Part shown: in pieces, positions 61,026 to 64,000 of the stretch
Numbering within the stretch: the stretch's first letter is position 1
Layout: each line of letters starts with the position of its first letter
NCBI GenBank assembly: GCA_973895155.1
Contig: OZ316892.1
Coordinates: 31,062,001-31,126,000, forward strand
Origin: Marsupella aquatica
Lineage: Eukaryota; Marchantiophyta
Length of the DNA: 64,000 nt
Direction of reading: 5' to 3'
Translations under genes and position numbers: made by a program
Notes under the pieces: model-generated
Seen by the model: the letters and a program-made list of their open reading frames with translations, nothing else
The model's database searches: none
What the model was told of the DNA's origin: nothing

Positions 61026-63908
61026 TCATGGATCCATATCATCTACAATTACTGATGCCATCAAACCCTTCCTCCATCGTGGGAAGATGGGAATGACGAT
61101 GGACCATCCTCTCATAGTGTGCATCGGAACCATAATACACTGATCCACCTGGCTAGGAAATACTATAGTGTCACTAACCTCAGTCCCGGATGGTGCTACA
61201 CGAGTCGTGTCTACCCGATAGAACCCACACTCATCTTTCACCATGGTGGCTCTATGTGGAGGTGACATGATGGATTTGTGCCACCGCACCTCTAACACAA
61301 TAGTAGTAAATGACCCAAAGTGAACGTCTAAAATATCCAATATAGTGCCACAATAGGGAATCTCAACATCACCTGGGTCTGTCAACATGAACACTCCTGA
61401 GTTACATGTACTCTTCTTCATGTGATCTGTCCTCCAAGTGCGAAAGTGGTGCCCTGACTCATACATGTGTGTATGGGTCGTTGCCCACAACCCTGGTCCC
61501 CTAATGATGTTCTGTACATCAATGGGAATGGATAAGGGTCCATGCTCTGCAAGGAGCCTATCCATGCGCTCCAATGCCCACACGCGAAATAATGCATACC
61601 GTTGTGCAACTATCGGTTGCTGCTCCAAGAATGCACTGCAAAAAATGTATGAATCCATGAGAATATTGCACAATCCAAAAAAGTGCTCCTTGAACCCACT
61701 CTAACTTCTACACACATATAATGTAGAACAACGTCTACTGTTAGATTAACAGTTATATAGAGTTGCATATATGTACCTATGCAACTCCCTCCACTGAGAC
61801 ATCTCTGGGCGATTTCCCAACACATAATTGTGGATCTGTAGGCAAAGTATGTTGTCATGTAGTGAACGCTTTTTTGATGCACCCATCAAACGCAACCCAC
61901 CATTGTCATCATCTTGTGCCTCTTCCCAAGCTGTGGGAGCTTCTGTGTCCAAACTCCCTATCATCCCTCCGGAATAAAAGAGGCACTCCGACATGATATA
62001 CCCCGTTGCCATACTTCCCTCTGGTCGAGCTGGTTGACGCACCATGGACTTGAGCACTTTCATGAAGCGCTCTACCCAATACATCCAACGTGCATGGACA
62101 GGACCAGCAATCGCGACCTCATCCACCAAGTGACATAGTAAATGCAATTGCATGTCAAATATGCATGGGGGAAACACCTTCTCCATATTGCACATCACGC
62201 GAGCTGACCTCTCTCTCATCAAAGGAATCTCAGACTCCTTTATCTCCTTAGCGCATACCCACCTATGTTCCTCCTCAAAACCATCAAAGATTTTGTATAT
62301 CAGATCCACATAGGGCCATAGAAAAATGAGTTTGAAATACTTGTTGAATTACATGGCTCCTTCAGCGGTAACAAGAACTTGCAAGAGAGCAATGGAAGAG
62401 AGGGTACGTTATCATACCTAAAAATGGAGCACATCTCATATATAGTCAGACGGAGTAAACGACGCTCCCGGGAATCATCACAACAACGCAAGACTGCTGG
62501 TAGCACATGCTGTATCAACTTGTGATAATCATGAGACTTCAACCCTATTGGGGGTATGTGATCATTCCTTGTAGTGCACCCACGAAAACCAGCTCCGTAA
62601 TGGCTAGGGAACTTCATCTCGCTTATCATCCCATTCATGTCCTTCAAAACCTCTCTTGGCAAAATCCAAGGACCAGGAGGTTTCTCCCCAGTACGTGTTA
62701 TCCAACAACTCTTCACTACTCCAACCCTCTCAGCATCCTCTCGGACTCCACGAGTGTCATTCGTCCCATAAATGTGCTTCACCAAGTTCTTAGCAACATT
62801 CACTTCAATGTGCATGGGGTCCAACAACCATCGAACCTGGAGTCTCTGGAAATTGAAATAACATATTGAATCAGTTGCAATCTCTAAATTAAGAATTTTA
62901 TTGGTCTAATTTGTTGTAAAGGAACCATGCACTTCTATCACTTACCCTCCAATAAGGCAAGTCCCACATAGCTGAGCGTCGGTTTACTCCACAATCCTTG
63001 GGTTTTAGTAACTTTGCTTCCACCTTCTCTGCCATTTGAATTTGTCCTTCAGCTGAAGGGCCATTAGGACATGGCCGCACTTCAGTCTCTGCCCAATGTG
63101 TTGTGTTTTGTCGCAAGTGGTCATCCATTGCCAACCGGACCCTACTGCCCTCATATGTGGTTTTGTGCAGTAGTCTTGAGTACCTCCCACGCAACTCTGG
63201 GCCACATGAAGGGCAAGCTGAAAAACCTGCCACCTTCAGGCCAGATATTGTCCCCATACCTGCCATTTCATTGAACCATGTTCAGACCACAAATAACCCC
63301 AACACTTGCATTGTACATGACATTGTGCAAACAATAGTCATTGGGTTGCCCAATGAATTACCTGGACCATCTGTGGTGCAATGAGTGATCATCACCCTCA
63401 TATTGAAGGTCCTACCATTGCCTGCTTCACGAGTGACATCTGTTGTCACTGCTCCAACCTCCCATAGATTATGTAGCTCTTCATAAGCTGGAGCCAAACA
63501 GATATCAGGATTCTTACAGGCCTTGGGTCCAGGAATTATAGCTAATAGAAGCACATGACCCTTCTTCATTGCCAACCATGGAGGGATGTTTTGATTTATC
63601 AAAAGAACAGGCCAGATGGACTTAGGCTTCCGTCGTTGTTTATATGGGTTCACTCCATCGATTGCCAACCCCAAACGAACATTTCTTGGCTCCTGGGCAA
63701 AATTTGGCCAAGTGGCATCAATGTGCTTCCACACTGGACTATCTTGGTGGTATTGCATTATCCCTGGTGGGGATTTGTTCTCCACATGCCAAGTCTGTAG
63801 TGTGGATAAGTGCTTTCGTCGGTAGAGATGCTGAAGTCGGGGAGTGATTGGGAAATAACGAAAAACCTGCCAGATCCAATGTAACGTCGTCAATTTGTCG
63901 ACAATCAC
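61026..63908 (-). CDS. CACTA transposase TNP2 (Transposase_21, DUF4218, DUF4216)
   Basis: Exons on the minus strand: 63,908-63,362 (probably extending upstream), 63,259-62,946, 62,845-62,418, about 62,330-61,777 and 61,635-61,026. Exon 1 has FPITPRLQHLYR, VRLGLAIDGVNPY (first catalytic D) and IPPWLAMKKGHVLLL with IPGPKAC. Exon 2 has VAGFSACPSCGPELRG. Exon 3 begins with the second D in WLLDPMHIEVNVAKN, then IGLKSHDYHKLIQHVLP. Exon 4 is DUF4218: MEKVFPPCIFDMQLHLLCHL, GPVHARWMYWVERFMKVLK and PEGSMATGYI. Exon 5 is DUF4216: GHHFRTWRTDH, CNSGVFM and YCGTILDILDVHFGSF. Splice joints 1-2, 2-3 and 4-5 keep phase. The 3-4 acceptor was not resolved and may hide a frame break. The transposase excises and reinserts the element. 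Confidence 0.9.
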
Positions 63909-64000
63909 AATAAACGTCCTTCCACACTACGTATTATTAAAACTAACATCGTAAAGGACGACGTTTCATACCCTAATGTACCATGCGACGTTAGTTACTG
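63879..64000. repeat. Right ACGTC/GACGT motif cluster (continues beyond window)
   Basis: TGTAACGTCGTCAA, ATAAACGTCC, AAAGGACGACGTTTC and ATGCGACGTTAG within 120 bases, just upstream of the transposase gene and running to the window edge. Confidence 0.75.

Larger units (their letters stand above)
59290..64000. mobile_element. CACTA (En/Spm) transposon, right end outside the window
   Basis: A spliced TNP2-type transposase gene (minus), a second convergent gene (plus), and three clusters of ACGTC/GACGT motifs at 59,290-59,780, 60,690-60,960 and 63,879-64,000. CACTA elements have many copies of a short motif near both ends, where the TNPA-like protein binds. The clusters at 59.3 and 63.9 kb fit the two subterminal regions, and the middle one is unusual. 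The terminal CACTA inverted repeat was not identified on the left, and the right end is beyond the window. Confidence 0.7.

Overview
The window looks like a repeat-rich, gene-poor piece of a streptophyte plant nuclear genome, most likely an early-diverging lineage (bryophyte- or charophyte-like). The evidence is short plant telomere-type repeats (TTTAGGG)n scattered throughout, GT-AG introns, a PLS-type PPR gene closest in style to moss PPR proteins, plant-type LINEs with a zinc-binding C-terminus, a CACTA (Transposase_21/DUF4218/DUF4216) transposon and a plant-type Ty3/gypsy element. I cannot fix the species from sequence alone.

Layout. 1-3.3 kb: the right-hand part of a long-terminal-repeat-like unit carrying an 857-codon partial coiled-coil gene. 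3.4-6.3 kb: a broken LINE. 6.4-8.6 kb: nothing coding. 8.6-16.3 kb: a block bounded by two AT-rich clusters of TTCATTG/CAATGAA motifs in opposite orientation. It encloses a frameshifted, truncated PPR gene and, on the other strand, a single glutathione S-transferase-like exon, which together suggest a gene-capturing transposon. 18-19 kb: degenerate minisatellites. 19.3-21 kb: a second broken LINE (minus strand). 23,083-37,230: a nearly complete 14.1-kb Ty3/gypsy element with 5-bp target duplications and unusually long (about 4,028 bp) LTRs. Each LTR carries its own TATA box and a long coiled-coil gene, intact (886 codons) in the 3' copy and interrupted by one stop in the 5' copy. 40.5-42.3 kb and 45.3-48.3 kb: two stand-alone minus-strand relatives of that LTR gene, one intact and one with two in-frame stops. 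Between them, 43.8-44.5 kb holds a spliced minus-strand gene for a telobox-type Myb protein. 54.1-55.7 kb: a coiled-coil plus TET/JBP-like 2-oxoglutarate dioxygenase gene split by one stop. 56.0-57.0 kb: a third LINE remnant. 59.3 kb to the right edge: a CACTA transposon with a spliced TNP2 transposase (minus), a convergent second gene (plus) and three clusters of ACGTC/GACGT motifs.

Main points. (1) A family of proteins sharing an 'F-G-L-P' domain, a C-T-rich patch and a long coiled coil occurs at four loci here. One is encoded entirely inside the LTRs of a gypsy element, so every LTR, including a solo LTR, is a self-contained gene. (2) Telomere-type tracts have been inserted into existing sequence. 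At 10.5 kb a tandem duplication preserves the empty site beside the filled one, and a telobox-Myb gene lies in the same window. (3) The two LTRs differ almost only by transitions, mostly at CpG, and several genes carry TGA where arginine (CGA) is expected, which fits decay by cytosine methylation. A TET/JBP-like gene is present in the same region.

All functional statements rest on reading the sequence and on family knowledge; no database search was possible.
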